This document shows, piece by piece, positions 37,549 through 47,274 of a stretch of DNA of 64,000 nucleotides. The stretch lies in NCBI RefSeq assembly GCF_028331445.1, contig NZ_JAQMHX010000015.1, positions 1-64,000 of the forward strand. The letters run 5' to 3'. The notes beneath the pieces are model-generated. The model saw only the letters and a program-made list of their open reading frames with translations, searched no databases and had not been told where the DNA came from. The DNA is from Candidatus Phyllobacterium onerii (lineage in GTDB: Bacteria; Pseudomonadota; Alphaproteobacteria; Rhizobiales; Rhizobiaceae). A program made the position numbers and the translations under genes. Positions within the stretch are counted from its first letter, which is position 1; every line of letters starts with the position of its first letter.

Positions 37549-38859
37549 ATGGCTGATCTTTCAACGAATTTTCTTGGCATTAGATCTCCGAACCCTTTCT
37601 GGCTTGCCTCTGCTCCACCCACGGACAAGGCCTATAATGTCGAGCGCGCCTTCAAGGCGGGCTGGGGCGGCGTTGTCTGGAAAACCCTAGGTGAAGAAGG
37701 CCCACCTGTCGTCAATGTCAACGGACCGCGCTATGGCGCTATTCACGGTCCGGACCGGCGCCTGCTCGGTTTCAACAACATCGAACTCATCACCGACCGC
37801 CCGCTCGAAGTAAACCTGCGGGAAATGACCGAGGTCAAGAAGAAATGGCCGGATCGCGCCCTGATCGCCTCGATCATGGTGCCCTGCGAGGAGGAAGCCT
37901 GGAAGGCCATCCTGCCGCTCGTAGAAGCGACTGGCTCGGATGGCATCGAATTGAATTTCGGCTGCCCGCATGGCATGTCCGAGCGCGGAATGGGTGCCGC
38001 TGTCGGCCAGGTGCCGGAATACATCGAAATGGTGGTGCGCTGGTGCAAGCAATATACCCGCATGCCGGTCATCACCAAACTGACGCCAAACATCACGGAC
38101 ATTCGCAAACCCGCCCGCGCCGCCAAATCCGGCGGAACCGATGCCGTATCGCTCATCAACACCATCAACTCGATTGTTTCAGTTGATCTCGATAACTTCG
38201 CCCCGAACCCGACCATCGATGGACGCGGCTCGCATGGCGGCTATTGCGGCCCGGCAGTCAAGCCGATTGCGCTGAACATGGTAGCGGAAATCGCCCGCGA
38301 TCCTGAAACACGCGGCCTGCCGATTTCCGGCATCGGCGGTATCACCACATGGCGAGATGCGGCGGAATTCATCGCACTCGGCTGCGGCAATGTACAGGTC
38401 TGCACGGCAGCCATGACCTATGGTTTCAAGGTTGTGCAGGAAATGATTTCCGGTCTTTCCGACTGGATGGATTCCCGCGGGTTCCGCACCATCGACGACT
38501 TCCAGGGCCTTGCCGTGCCGAATGTCACCGACTGGCAGTACCTTAACCTGAACTACATTACCAAGGCGCAGATCGATCAGGAACTTTGCATCAAATGCGG
38601 CCGCTGCCACATCGTCTGCGAGGACACATCGCATCAAGCGATCACATCGATGGTCGATGGCGCGCGGCACTTTGAAGTCATCGACGAGGAATGCGTCGGC
38701 TGTAACCTCTGCGTCAGTGTTTGCCCTGTTGAAAACTGCATCACTATGGAACCGATGGTTTCAGGCGTCGATCCGCGTACCAAAATGCCGATCCAGCCGG
38801 ATTATGCCAACTGGACCACGCATCCGAACAATCCGATGGCAAAGCTCGCCGCCGAGTGA
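37549..38859 (+). CDS. preA: Dihydropyrimidine dehydrogenase subunit PreA
   Basis: 436 residues. The N-terminal FMN-binding TIM barrel resembles dihydroorotate dehydrogenase (SPNPFWLASAPPTD, ELNFGCPHGMSERGMG, ISGIGGITTWRDA). The C-terminus has two 4Fe-4S motifs (CIKCGRCHIVC and CVGCNLCVSVCPVENC). Together with PreT it reduces uracil and thymine with NADH or works in reverse. AAGGAAA precedes the ATG. Family length is normal. Confidence 0.96.
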   Translation: MADLSTNFLGIRSPNPFWLASAPPTDKAYNVERAFKAGWGGVVWKTLGEEGPPVVNVNGPRYGAIHGPDRRLLGFNNIELITDRPLEVNLREMTEVKKKWPDRALIASIMVPCEEEAWKAILPLVEATGSDGIELNFGCPHGMSERGMGAAVGQVPEYIEMVVRWCKQYTRMPVITKLTPNITDIRKPARAAKSGGTDAVSLINTINSIVSVDLDNFAPNPTIDGRGSHGGYCGPAVKPIALNMVAEIARDPETRGLPISGIGGITTWRDAAEFIALGCGNVQVCTAAMTYGFKVVQEMISGLSDWMDSRGFRTIDDFQGLAVPNVTDWQYLNLNYITKAQIDQELCIKCGRCHIVCEDTSHQAITSMVDGARHFEVIDEECVGCNLCVSVCPVENCITMEPMVSGVDPRTKMPIQPDYANWTTHPNNPMAKLAAE

Positions 38860-38955
38860 CGGGTTGGACTAGGAGCTGCGACAGCGCATCTATTGACTGA
38901 CAGGGGCGGAGTATGAAAAGTCCGGCGCAGTGAAAATGCAGCAGGTAGCAACATC

Positions 38956-39249
38956 GTGATCCGCCATATTGTATTCTTCAGCGCCCGTGACAGGAAAGAC
39001 GTCGAGACAATCGTGAGGGGCCTTCGGCGCCTTGGTGAAATCCCCTACTCGTCTGTTTTCGAAGTGATGCCCAATACGAAAACGGACCCGATTTCCGGCG
39101 AAATCGATGTGGTCGTCTATGGCGAGTTCGAGAGCGCCGAAGCGCTGGCAGCCTACAAGGCGCATCCGATCTACAGCGAAACGACCGCTGTCGTTCGCCC
39201 GCTACGTGAACTGCGCATTTCTGCGGATGTCGTATCTACGCTCAGCTAG
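38956..39249 (+). CDS. Dabb (stress-responsive A/B barrel) domain protein
   Basis: 97 residues from a GTG start. The Dabb fold is recognised by IRHIVFFSARDRKD at the N-terminus and by the AYKAHPIYSETTAVVRPL end with the typical HP motif. Members form ferredoxin-like dimers, with varied or unknown roles. It lies 96 bases after preA on the same strand and may share its transcript. Its end overlaps cueR (opposite strand) by 8 bases. Confidence 0.8.
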   Translation: MIRHIVFFSARDRKDVETIVRGLRRLGEIPYSSVFEVMPNTKTDPISGEIDVVVYGEFESAEALAAYKAHPIYSETTAVVRPLRELRISADVVSTLS

Positions 39250-39640
39250 ACCCAGCCGTGCCGGAAATGCTCTCCAGAATAGGACAATCTGGCCGCTGGT
39301 CACCATGGCAATGCGTAACCAGATGTTTCAGTGTGAGCTGTAGTTCGCGCAGTTCGATAATCTTGCGCTCGATTTCCTGAAGCTTTGACTGCGCGATCGA
39401 CTTGACGTCGGCGCTCGCACGGCTCTTATCCCCATAGAGCGCCAGCAACTGGCGGCACTCTTCCACCGAAAACCCCAGTCCGCGAGAGCGCTGCAAGAAG
39501 CGCAGCTTGTGCACATCCGACATCGAATAATCGCGATAGCCATTGTCCGCCCGATCCGGCTTCAGGAGGCCAATATCCTCGTAGTAGCGGATCGTTTTGG
39601 CGGGCAGGCCGGATTTATCAGAAGCGTTACCGATATTCAT
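39242..39640 (-). CDS. cueR: Copper-responsive MerR-family regulator CueR/HmrR
   Basis: 132 residues. MerR-type helix-turn-helix at the N-terminus (AKTIRYYEDIGLLKPDR), dimerisation helix, and the C-terminal metal loop with Cys111 and Cys119 (CHGDQRPDC), the two-Cys arrangement of Cu(I)/Ag(I)/Au(I) sensors. It follows copA by 6 bases on the same strand, so it is co-transcribed and probably autoregulated from the promoter at 42176-42206. Confidence 0.93.
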   Translation of the reverse strand: MNIGNASDKSGLPAKTIRYYEDIGLLKPDRADNGYRDYSMSDVHKLRFLQRSRGLGFSVEECRQLLALYGDKSRASADVKSIAQSKLQEIERKIIELRELQLTLKHLVTHCHGDQRPDCPILESISGTAGSS

Positions 39641-39646
39641 GGGACC

Positions 39647-42139
39647 TCACAATCTTATTGTCCGTAGCCGCAGCGCGTTCGCGATGACCGACACGGATGA
39701 AAGGCTCATGGCCGCTGCAGCCAGCATGGGCGAGAGTAACAGACCGAACACCGGATACAGCACCCCCGCCGCGACCGGCACACCGAGCACATTGTAGACG
39801 AAGGCGAAGAACAGGTTCTGCTTGATATTGCGGATCGTGGCCGTGGCAAGATGGCGAGCGCGAACGATGCCGTTCAGGTCACCCCTCACCAAAGTTATTC
39901 CGGCACTCTGCATCGCTACATCCGCTCCCGTACCCATCGCTATGCCGACATCGGCCGCAGCAAGCGCAGGTGCATCATTGACGCCGTCGCCGGCCATCGC
40001 GACCTTGGCGCCTTTGGCATGCAACGCATCGATGAGTTGTTTCTTTCCCTCCGGCAGCATATCGGCCCGAACCTCATCAATGCCGAGCGAGCGTGCAACT
40101 GCCTGCGCTGTCACAGCGTTGTCGCCGGTCGCCATGATGACCTTCAGCCCCGCCTCATGCAGCAAGCGGATTGCCTCCACGGCCGTCGCCTTGACTGGAT
40201 CGGCAACCGCAACGATCCCGGCGGCCCTGCCATCGACCGCGATGAAAAGCGCGCTCTTGCCTAGTGCACGTAATTGGTCGGCTTGCTCGATCAATTGTGA
40301 GACATCTGTACCGGTGTCCTGCATCATGGCCTTGTTGCCAAGCGTCACGCTTCTGGCGTTGACCGTTCCGGATACGCCCTTGCCTGTAGCTGCTTCGAAA
40401 TCGATCGCATCGGCAAGCGTAAGACTGCGCGACTTTGCCCCCTCGACAATCGCTTCGGCGAGCGGGTGTTCGGAGCCTTTCTCGAGGCTTGCGGCAAGAG
40501 CCAGCAATTCGTCTTCAGCAAAACCCGGTTGCACAACAATATCAGTAAGTTTTGGCTTACCTTCCGTCAATGTTCCGGTCTTGTCGACGATCAGCGTATC
40601 GACGGCTGCGAACCGTTCGAGAGCTTCCGCATCCTTGATCAGTACGCCCGCGTGCGCCCCGTGCCCGGTGGCGGTCATGATTGACATCGGTGTTGCCAGA
40701 CCGAGCGCACAAGGGCAGGCGATGATCAACACGGAAACAGCGGCAACCAGGCCATAGATCATGCTTGGCTCCGGTCCGACGAGCGACCAGACGATGAAGG
40801 CGACGATTGCAACCAGCACCACAACCGGAACAAACCAGGCGGCGACGCGATCGGCAAGGCCTTGGATCGGTGCGCGCGAACGCTGGGCCAACGCGACCAT
40901 GCCGACGATCTGCGACAGAACCGTATCAGCGCCGACCTTTTCCGCCTTGATCATCAAAGTGCCGTTACGATTGAGCGTGCCGCCGGTCACGGTGTCATGT
41001 TCGATCTTTTCGACCGGTAGCGGTTCTCCCGTCAGCATGGATTCGTCGATGGAGGAGTGTCCTTCGAGCACGATGCCGTCCACCGGCACGCTTTCGCCTG
41101 GGCGCACGCGCAACCGGTCGCCGACAATTATCTCGTCCAATGGCACATCCGTTTCTGTCCCATCTTCGGCAACGCGCCGGGCCGTCTTGGGTGCAAGGTC
41201 CCAAAGTGCGCGGATGGCAGAACCGGTGCGTTCACGTGCTCTCAGTTCGAGGATCTGGCCAAGGAAGACGAGCGTTACGATCACCGCCGCCGCTTCGAAA
41301 TAAACTGGTACGGAGCCACCATGCATGCGGAAGGAATGCGGGAAAATATCCGGCAAGAACGTGGCGACGACACTGAAAGCGTAGGCTGTGCCGACACCGA
41401 TGGCGATCAACGTCCACATGTTGGGGCTGCGGTTGATGAAAGATGCCCAGGCCCGCTCAAAGAAGGGAATGGCCGACCAGACCACGACCGGAGTTGCCAG
41501 CGCGAATTCCAGCCACGTAGCCAAACTCTCGCCAATCCAGGCACGCAACGGCAACCCCAACATCGGACCCATGGTAATCAGAAGCAGGGGAACGGAACAC
41601 GCGGCGCTGACCCAGAAGCGGCGGGTGAAATCCACCAGCTCCGGGTTCGGCCCTTCATCTCCAGTCGGGATGCCCGCAGGCTCCAGCGCCATCCCGCAGA
41701 TCGGACACGAACCCGGACCATCCCGGATGATCTCTGGATGCATGGGACAGGTATATTGCGTCCCGGCGGGCAGGGCTTTGAGCGCTGGTCGGTCGCCGAG
41801 ATAGTCCTGCGGCGCGTTCTCAAATTTGGCCAAGCAACCTGCCGAGCAGAAATAGTATTTTTCACCTTCATGGCGCAGGAAATGTTTCGCGCTCGCCCGG
41901 TCTACTTTCATGCCACAGACAGAATCGATCGCATCGAGATAGGTGTCCGGCTCCGCTATGAATTTGCTCTGGCAGCCCGCGGAGCAGAAATGAAACAGCC
42001 GCCCGCCATGTTCGGCTACCGGTTTGTTCGCCTCCGGGTCTACAATCATCCCGCATACCGGATCGCGCACGATTGGAACTTCCGCGCGTTTCTCCCCGCT
42101 GCAGCAGGAATGATCGTGGCTTGTATGGTGGTGTTTCAT
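39647..42139 (-). CDS. copA: Copper-exporting P1B-type ATPase
   Basis: 830 residues. The N-terminus is His/Cys-rich and carries two YHS-type metal domains (DPVCGM and DSVCGM, each with a following CSAGC), then a heavy-metal-binding segment (YTCPMHPEI...CPICGM), rather than the classical GMxCxxC HMA domains. The P-type core has the CPC transport site ([11 protein letters not shown]), the phosphorylation site DKTGTLTEG and the hinge [14 protein letters not shown]. It exports Cu(I) from the cytoplasm. It is first in the copA-cueR operon. Confidence 0.95.
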   Translation of the reverse strand: MKHHHTSHDHSCCSGEKRAEVPIVRDPVCGMIVDPEANKPVAEHGGRLFHFCSAGCQSKFIAEPDTYLDAIDSVCGMKVDRASAKHFLRHEGEKYYFCSAGCLAKFENAPQDYLGDRPALKALPAGTQYTCPMHPEIIRDGPGSCPICGMALEPAGIPTGDEGPNPELVDFTRRFWVSAACSVPLLLITMGPMLGLPLRAWIGESLATWLEFALATPVVVWSAIPFFERAWASFINRSPNMWTLIAIGVGTAYAFSVVATFLPDIFPHSFRMHGGSVPVYFEAAAVIVTLVFLGQILELRARERTGSAIRALWDLAPKTARRVAEDGTETDVPLDEIIVGDRLRVRPGESVPVDGIVLEGHSSIDESMLTGEPLPVEKIEHDTVTGGTLNRNGTLMIKAEKVGADTVLSQIVGMVALAQRSRAPIQGLADRVAAWFVPVVVLVAIVAFIVWSLVGPEPSMIYGLVAAVSVLIIACPCALGLATPMSIMTATGHGAHAGVLIKDAEALERFAAVDTLIVDKTGTLTEGKPKLTDIVVQPGFAEDELLALAASLEKGSEHPLAEAIVEGAKSRSLTLADAIDFEAATGKGVSGTVNARSVTLGNKAMMQDTGTDVSQLIEQADQLRALGKSALFIAVDGRAAGIVAVADPVKATAVEAIRLLHEAGLKVIMATGDNAVTAQAVARSLGIDEVRADMLPEGKKQLIDALHAKGAKVAMAGDGVNDAPALAAADVGIAMGTGADVAMQSAGITLVRGDLNGIVRARHLATATIRNIKQNLFFAFVYNVLGVPVAAGVLYPVFGLLLSPMLAAAAMSLSSVSVIANALRLRTIRL

Positions 42140-42175
42140 GATGCAACTTTCGGTTATGAACCAGATAGTGCATCC

Positions 42176-42206
42176 AAGGTAGTCTTTCCAGTAACTGGAA
42201 GGTCAA
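42176..42206 (-). promoter_or_regulatory. CueR-controlled copA promoter with 19-bp spacer
   Basis: On the minus strand: -35 TTGACC (42201-42206), a 19-base spacer and -10 TACCTT (42176-42181). The spacer contains the dyad CTTCCAG-TTA-CTGGAAAG, the CueR/HmrR operator pattern. The over-long 19-bp spacing is the hallmark of MerR-family promoters. It lies 37 bases before the copA ATG. Confidence 0.92.
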
Positions 42207-42254
42207 GAGGGTTCTTGGGAGATGGAGAGCCTTTCCATGAGGCGCCGACACGAA

Positions 42255-42372
42255 CCCTCCCCTTGTGGGGAGGGCAGGACCGCAGATCCGGGAGGGGTCT
42301 CTTGAAAACTTAGTGTTTCAAAGGCCCCTCCCCGCTACTACGCAGCTTCCCTCCCACAAGGGGGAGGTTGAG
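42255..42372. repeat. Intergenic palindromic repeat element
   Basis: A stretch of about 120 bases between two genes contains nested GC-rich palindromes: CCTCCCCTTGTGGGGAGG near the left end and CCCTCCCACAAGGGGGAGG near the right, in inverted order around GGGAGGGGTC and GGCCCCTCCCC. This is the style of dispersed intergenic palindromic elements in Rhizobiales genomes. It could fold into a long hairpin in RNA. Confidence 0.65.
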
Positions 42373-42381
42373 AAACAGAGC

Positions 42382-43281
42382 TCAACCCGCCTGCGCTTGG
42401 GCCGCCTCGCCGGTCAGCTGACCGGCTTCCCATCCGAGGATGGCGCGTTTGCGGGTCAAGCCCCAATGATAGCCCGTCAGAGCTCCGGACTTGCCGACTG
42501 CCCGGTGGCAGGGGACGACGAAACTGACCGGGTTGGCGCCGACAGCGGCACCCACGGCGCGCGAAGCCTTGGGAGACCCGATATCGGCAGCGATATCCGA
42601 ATAGGCCACGCATTTGCCCATCGGGATCTTCAGCAGTGCTTCCCAGACACGCAGCTGGAAATCAGTGCCGATCGTGACCACCTTGAGCGGCCTGTCGGCG
42701 CGCCATTCTGCCGGGTTGAAGATACGCGCTGCATAGGGTGCAGTGGCCGCCAGATCTTCGACATAATTGGCATTTGGCCAACGCGATGTCATGTCGGCCA
42801 ATGCCTCGCGTTCCTTGCCCGGATCAGCAAAAGCCAGACCCGCCAGCCCGCGGTCCGTCACCATCACCAGCGCCAGGCCAAACGGCGAAATCAGAAAGCC
42901 GTAGCGGATTGTCAGCCCTGCACCGCGGGTCTTGTAATCGCCCGGTGACATGCCTTCGTGCGTGACAAAGAGATCATGCAGCCGGCTCGGACCCGAAAGT
43001 CCCGTTTCGTAGGCAGTTTCGAGCAAGGGCATACCCTCGTCCAGCAGACGACGGGCGTGGTCGATGGTCACTGCCTGCAGGAAGCCTTTGGGAGAAAGGC
43101 CCGCCCAGCGGGTAAACAGCTTCTGCAGCGCGGTTGGCGACAGCCCGGTATCGCGGGCCAGCGTCTCAAGCGACGGCTGGTCGCGATAGTCCTTGCTGAT
43201 ACGTTCGATGATATGACTGACGATGGCATAATCGTCGCCGGTCGGGGTGATGTCTTTCTGAAGTATGGCATGTGGTTTCAT
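42382..43281 (-). CDS. Ada/Ogt-like protein: AraC helix-turn-helix plus O6-methylguanine-DNA methyltransferase
   Basis: 299 residues. The N-terminal half is an AraC-type DNA-binding domain (LARDTGLSPTALQKLFTRWA, LLETAYETGLSGPSRLHDLF). The C-terminal half is the O6-alkylguanine transferase with the suicidal Cys in VVPCHRAVG and the SRAVGAAVGANP block. The zinc-Cys AdaA domain that senses methylphosphotriesters in E. coli Ada is missing. It removes alkyl groups from guanine O6 and may regulate genes. GAGAGG precedes the start. Confidence 0.92.
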   Translation of the reverse strand: MKPHAILQKDITPTGDDYAIVSHIIERISKDYRDQPSLETLARDTGLSPTALQKLFTRWAGLSPKGFLQAVTIDHARRLLDEGMPLLETAYETGLSGPSRLHDLFVTHEGMSPGDYKTRGAGLTIRYGFLISPFGLALVMVTDRGLAGLAFADPGKEREALADMTSRWPNANYVEDLAATAPYAARIFNPAEWRADRPLKVVTIGTDFQLRVWEALLKIPMGKCVAYSDIAADIGSPKASRAVGAAVGANPVSFVVPCHRAVGKSGALTGYHWGLTRKRAILGWEAGQLTGEAAQAQAG

Positions 43282-43358
43282 GAGCTTTTACCTCTCTTTT
43301 GAGGCTATATGACCACTGTGGGGCTCTTGTCGCCACCCGATTCTTGCAAGGCGTGGAT

Positions 43359-43865
43359 TTACCGTCGCTTGGCTGTCGCAAGCGCCATCTGGAACGCGGA
43401 AGCGAAACTTTCACGGTCATCGGGATTGAGAAACGAGCCAATCGCCACTGCCTTGCCCTGTCCTTCGACCAACATCGACGTGATGCCGATTTCCGCATGA
43501 CGGGCGACGCTGAACCGCGTCCAGAAGGGATTGAATTCATGCAGTTTGGCCCGGCCTGACGGGGCAACCTGGCGGATTTGCAAGGCGATACGCGAAACGC
43601 TCACCTCTTCATGGGCCTTTGCCGAGATATAATTCATCCGGAACGCGATATAGACCAGCAGAACATCGAGACCGAAGAAGCCAAAAACCGGCCAGGCGCC
43701 AAGCGACAGAAAAAACAGGCCGGTGAAGAAGCTGCTGACGCCCATCGTTGCCATAAGAATGAGAAAACCAGTTTGACCCAGCGAACGATGAGGCACGAGA
43801 AGCGCACGAAAAATTTCTTCCTCGTTTTGGCCCGCAGCGTCAAATGGGTTCATTGTTTGGCTCAT
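43359..43865 (-). CDS. DUF2244 family membrane protein
   Basis: 168 residues from ATG 43865. Two adjacent membrane helices (GFLILMATMGVSSFFTGLFF and PVFGFFGLDVLLVYIAFRM) are followed by a soluble domain ending in the helix FASAFQMALATAKRR. This is the layout of DUF2244, an inner-membrane family of unknown function common in alphaproteobacteria. A start at 43901 would overlap the nth start, so the shorter form is preferred. The gap to nth is only 22 bases. Confidence 0.8.
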   Translation of the reverse strand: MSQTMNPFDAAGQNEEEIFRALLVPHRSLGQTGFLILMATMGVSSFFTGLFFLSLGAWPVFGFFGLDVLLVYIAFRMNYISAKAHEEVSVSRIALQIRQVAPSGRAKLHEFNPFWTRFSVARHAEIGITSMLVEGQGKAVAIGSFLNPDDRESFASAFQMALATAKRR

Positions 43866-43887
43866 GGGCTTTAAGTATAGATGCACC

Positions 43888-44646
43888 ATGGAAAATCCCA
43901 AGCGTAAAATCGATGAAGATTATGTGAAGCCTGCTAAATCGGCTAAGGCGCGCAACGTTCCCGGCACACGCTACACCGCTGCGGAAATCCATGAAATCTT
44001 CCGGCGTTTTTCGATCCAGCGCCCCGAGCCCCGGGGCGAGCTCGAGCATATCAATCCCTTCACCCTGCTCGTCGCCGTGGTGCTTTCAGCGCAAGCGACC
44101 GACGCCGGTGTGAACAAGGCGACGCGAGCCCTGTTCAAGGTTGCGGACACGCCGGAAAAGATGCTGGCTCTGGGCGAAGCAAAGGTCGGCGACTATATCC
44201 GTACCATCGGACTTTGGCGCAACAAGGCGAAGAATGTCATCGCTTTGTCCAAGGCGCTCGTCAACCAATATGCCAGCGTGGTTCCGGATGACCGCGACGA
44301 GCTGATCAAATTGCCCGGCGTTGGCCGCAAGACGGCTAATGTCGTCCTCAATATGGCCTTCGGCCAATCGACCATGGCCGTCGATACGCATATCTTCCGT
44401 ATCGGCAATCGGCTGGGCCTTGCACCTGGCAAGACGCCGGAGGAGGTAGAAGCGCGGTTGATGAAGGTAATTCCTTCTGCATATCTCTATCACGCGCACC
44501 ACTGGCTTATCCTGCATGGCCGCTATATCTGCAAGGCGCGCAAACCGGAATGCCCTTCCTGCGTTATCGCGGATATTTGCAAGGCGGCGGAGAAGACCTC
44601 GGAAATACCGGCGCCACTGGTGCCGCTACCGCCACAAATTATCTGA
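43888..44646 (+). CDS. nth: Endonuclease III (DNA glycosylase/AP lyase)
   Basis: 252 residues from ATG 43888. Nth removes oxidised pyrimidines in base-excision repair. The helix-hairpin-helix LPGVGRKTANVVLNMAFG with the catalytic Lys, the catalytic Asp in VDTHIFRIGNRLG, and the C-terminal 4Fe-4S loop (CKARKPECPSCVIADIC) are all present. It has a basic N-terminal extension of about 30 residues. Its end overlaps the convergent CysZ/EI24 gene by 8 bases. Confidence 0.96.
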   Translation: MENPKRKIDEDYVKPAKSAKARNVPGTRYTAAEIHEIFRRFSIQRPEPRGELEHINPFTLLVAVVLSAQATDAGVNKATRALFKVADTPEKMLALGEAKVGDYIRTIGLWRNKAKNVIALSKALVNQYASVVPDDRDELIKLPGVGRKTANVVLNMAFGQSTMAVDTHIFRIGNRLGLAPGKTPEEVEARLMKVIPSAYLYHAHHWLILHGRYICKARKPECPSCVIADICKAAEKTSEIPAPLVPLPPQII

Positions 44647-45358
44647 TCACAGTGGCTGGCGGCTCGGACTGCGCGACCGCCTTGTGCAAATGAACCATCA
44701 TCGCCGCAGCAAAGAGCGGGGTCAAAAGATTGAGGATCGGGATCGCCATGAAGGCGGCGATAACCAGCCCTCCCAAAAACACTGTCGTTGCATGTTTTGA
44801 GCGCAGCGCCTTGGCTTCCATTTCCGGGCGAAAGCGCATCGCTGCAAATTCGAAGAACTCGCGGCCGAGCAGATAGCCGTTGACGACGAAGAACGCGATG
44901 ATGTTGATCCCGGGGATCAGCAGCATCAGCAAAGCAGCAATGTTGCCGAGGATAACGACGCCAAGGAATTTCACGGACAGGATCAGTGATCGGACAGCAG
45001 GCAATGGCCGTCCTTTTGGATCAAGTGGATAATCTTCTTTTTCCACCACTTCCGCCACATCATCGAGGAAGAGCCCGGCAACGATTGCCGTGACGGGTGC
45101 GATGAGCAGCGCCAGTCCAAGCGCAAGCCCAATGCTGGCAAAAATGCCGGCGATGAAGCCGAGCCATCCAACCCACGACGGCAGTTCCGGCAGCATCTGA
45201 TCGAAAAACGGCCAGGCCAGCGCTTCGAACAGTTCCCGCAGACCGAACCATATGCCGATGAGCAGTAAAACAGTCAGTCCAATAGATTTCCACAGGACAG
45301 CACGAAACTCCGGGTGAAACAGATGATTGGCCGCAGCGCGGGCGCTTTCCACGATCAT
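44639..45358 (-). CDS. CysZ/EI24-family membrane protein
   Basis: 239 residues with four to five membrane helices. It matches the EI24/CysZ family (sulfate-permease-like), including SLILSVKFLGVVILGNIAAL and the IPGINIIAFFVVNGYLLGREFFE block typical of these proteins. A role in sulfate uptake is known for E. coli CysZ. The sulfate-assimilation operon lies 10 kb away, so the link here is only suggestive. Confidence 0.85.
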   Translation of the reverse strand: MIVESARAAANHLFHPEFRAVLWKSIGLTVLLLIGIWFGLRELFEALAWPFFDQMLPELPSWVGWLGFIAGIFASIGLALGLALLIAPVTAIVAGLFLDDVAEVVEKEDYPLDPKGRPLPAVRSLILSVKFLGVVILGNIAALLMLLIPGINIIAFFVVNGYLLGREFFEFAAMRFRPEMEAKALRSKHATTVFLGGLVIAAFMAIPILNLLTPLFAAAMMVHLHKAVAQSEPPATVIR

Positions 45359-45522
45359 TTAGGGTCGCTTTCAAAAGTTTCCGGGTTGCGGACATAGGAG
45401 TAGTCCATAGTCAAGACAAGGCAGCACACCAAAGAAGGGGTAGTCAACCGGCTGCCGACGCGCTAGGACAGGCGCCAAAATAACCGCCAACAGGTACCGA
45501 ACAGTTCAATCCCGGAGTTTTC

Positions 45523-46515
45523 ATGTCCAACTTTGACGTGCTTTGCATCGGCAATGCCATTGTCGATATCATCGCCCGCACCGATGATGATTTCATCATC
45601 AAGAACGGCATCATCAAGAACGCCATGAACCTGATCGATGCCGATCGTGCGGAGTTCCTCTACGAGCGCATGGGTCCAGCGATCGAAGCTTCTGGTGGAA
45701 GTGCCGGCAACACCGCCGCAGGCGTCGCCAGTCTCGGCGGACGCGCCGCTTATTTCGGCAAGGTCGCAGACGACCAACTCGGGCATGTCTTCATCCACGA
45801 TATCCGCTCACAAGGCGTTGCCTTCGACACCCGTGTTTTGAATGCCCCTCCGCCCACCGCGCGCTCGATGATCTTCGTTACGCCCGATGGCGAGCGTTCG
45901 ATGAACACCTATCTCGGCGCCTGCGTCGAGCTTGGACCGGAAGATGTTGAAAGCTCCAAGGTTTCCGAAGCCAAGGTGACCTATTTCGAAGGTTATCTCT
46001 GGGATCCGCCACGGGCCAAGGAAGCAATCCGCCTGTCGGCGAAGATCGCGCATGAACATGGTCGCGAAGTGTCGATGACGCTATCAGACCCTTTCTGCGT
46101 CGATCGCTATCGCGAGGAATTCCTCGAACTCATGCGCTCCGGCACGGTCGACATCGTCTTTGCCAATGAGGCGGAATTGAAGTCGCTGTATCAGACCGAT
46201 GATTTCGAAAAGGGCCTGGAACTCATCCGCAAGGATTGCAAACTTGCAGCCGTCACCCGCTCGGAAAAGGGCTCGGTCGTGGTCTCCAAGGATGAGACCG
46301 TTGCCGTACCGGCGATCGAGATTACGGAACTGGTCGATACGACTGGCGCTGGCGATCTTTATGCCGCCGGCTTTCTGTTTGGCTATACGAATGGCCGGTC
46401 CTTGACGGATTGCGCGAAGCTTGGTTCGCTCACGGCAGGTCTTGTCATTCAGCAAATCGGTCCGCGCCCGCAGCAGAACCTGAAAGCGGCTGCCGAGCAA
46501 GCCGGACTACTTTGA
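45523..46515 (+). CDS. Adenosine kinase (PfkB family)
   Basis: 330 residues. PfkB-type sugar/nucleoside kinase with an N-terminal DVLCIGNAIVDIIAR, the GGSAGNTAAGVASLGG glycine-rich motif and the C-terminal catalytic DTTGAGDLYAAGFL with the base Asp. Length and blocks fit the adenosine kinase branch of alphaproteobacteria, which makes AMP from adenosine. The 3' end overlaps the convergent TRIC-type gene by 9 bases. Confidence 0.92.
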   Translation: MSNFDVLCIGNAIVDIIARTDDDFIIKNGIIKNAMNLIDADRAEFLYERMGPAIEASGGSAGNTAAGVASLGGRAAYFGKVADDQLGHVFIHDIRSQGVAFDTRVLNAPPPTARSMIFVTPDGERSMNTYLGACVELGPEDVESSKVSEAKVTYFEGYLWDPPRAKEAIRLSAKIAHEHGREVSMTLSDPFCVDRYREEFLELMRSGTVDIVFANEAELKSLYQTDDFEKGLELIRKDCKLAAVTRSEKGSVVVSKDETVAVPAIEITELVDTTGAGDLYAAGFLFGYTNGRSLTDCAKLGSLTAGLVIQQIGPRPQQNLKAAAEQAGLL

Positions 46516-47160
46516 TTTGATATAGCCCTCGCGCTTCAGCTCTTCCGATGTGCGACCGCGCTTGTGATATGTCGGCAGCGCCCAGCCGAAATAGAGCGCA
46601 CCGCCGCGTACGACAAACGCGGCGAGCGCTGCGACGAGTGCGGAAATCTCCGGCCCGACGGCGAGGCTGTGCAGCACGATGTATGTGACTGACCCAGCGA
46701 GGGCGGCGGTCACATAGATCTCTCGCCGCATCAGCACGGACGGTTCTCCGGATATGATATCACGCAGAATTCCACCAAACGTCGCCGTCATGATTCCGGT
46801 AACAATCGCAATCGTTGAGTCGAAGCCCAGTGCCAGGCTTTTGGCCGCGCCGATAACACTGTAAGCGGCAAGACCGAGTGCATCGAGCCAAAGCAGAACG
46901 CGGTAGCGCGATTCGAGCAGATTGGCGGAAAAGTAGACGAGAATCGCTGCCGCAGCACAGACCATAAGATTTCCGGGATCCTTGACCCAGAATACCGGCA
47001 CACCAAGGATCAGATCGCGCAATGTGCCACCGCCGATGCCGGTGACGGCGGCGAGAAACACGAAGGCGATGATATCGAGCTGGCGACGCGATGCCGCCAA
47101 AGCGCCTGTCGCAGCAAAGACGAATACTCCGGCATAGTTGAAGAGCTGGATCATGGTCAT
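46507..47160 (-). CDS. TRIC/UPF0126-family cation channel protein
   Basis: 217 residues from ATG 47160 (GGGGGG ribosome site). Seven membrane helices arise from an internal duplication. Each half carries the family motif: TGIGGGTLRDLILG and TATFGGILRDIISGEPSVL. Prokaryotic members of this trimeric intracellular cation channel family conduct monovalent cations; physiological role is unknown. Confidence 0.92.
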   Translation of the reverse strand: MTMIQLFNYAGVFVFAATGALAASRRQLDIIAFVFLAAVTGIGGGTLRDLILGVPVFWVKDPGNLMVCAAAAILVYFSANLLESRYRVLLWLDALGLAAYSVIGAAKSLALGFDSTIAIVTGIMTATFGGILRDIISGEPSVLMRREIYVTAALAGSVTYIVLHSLAVGPEISALVAALAAFVVRGGALYFGWALPTYHKRGRTSEELKREGYIKSK

Positions 47161-47211
47161 CGGCTGTCCCCCCTGCGCCGTTGTTCTCGTCACGATAGTG
47201 CATGACCCGGC

Positions 47212-47251
47212 AAAATGAAAAGAGCCACATTCCGCTGTAGAAATGTGGCTC
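47212..47251 (-). terminator. Intrinsic terminator of the hrcA-grpE unit
   Basis: On the minus strand GAGCCACATT and AATGTGGCTC form a perfect 10-bp stem with a 10-base loop, followed by TTTTCATTTT. It starts 23 bases after the grpE stop. Confidence 0.92.
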
Positions 47252-47274
47252 CCAAAGCTGTTCTGGTGGTCGGA

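Noticed and set aside
41057-42313. 418-codon plus-strand frame opposite copA
   Set aside because: Lies antisense to an unambiguous P-type ATPase and resembles no protein.
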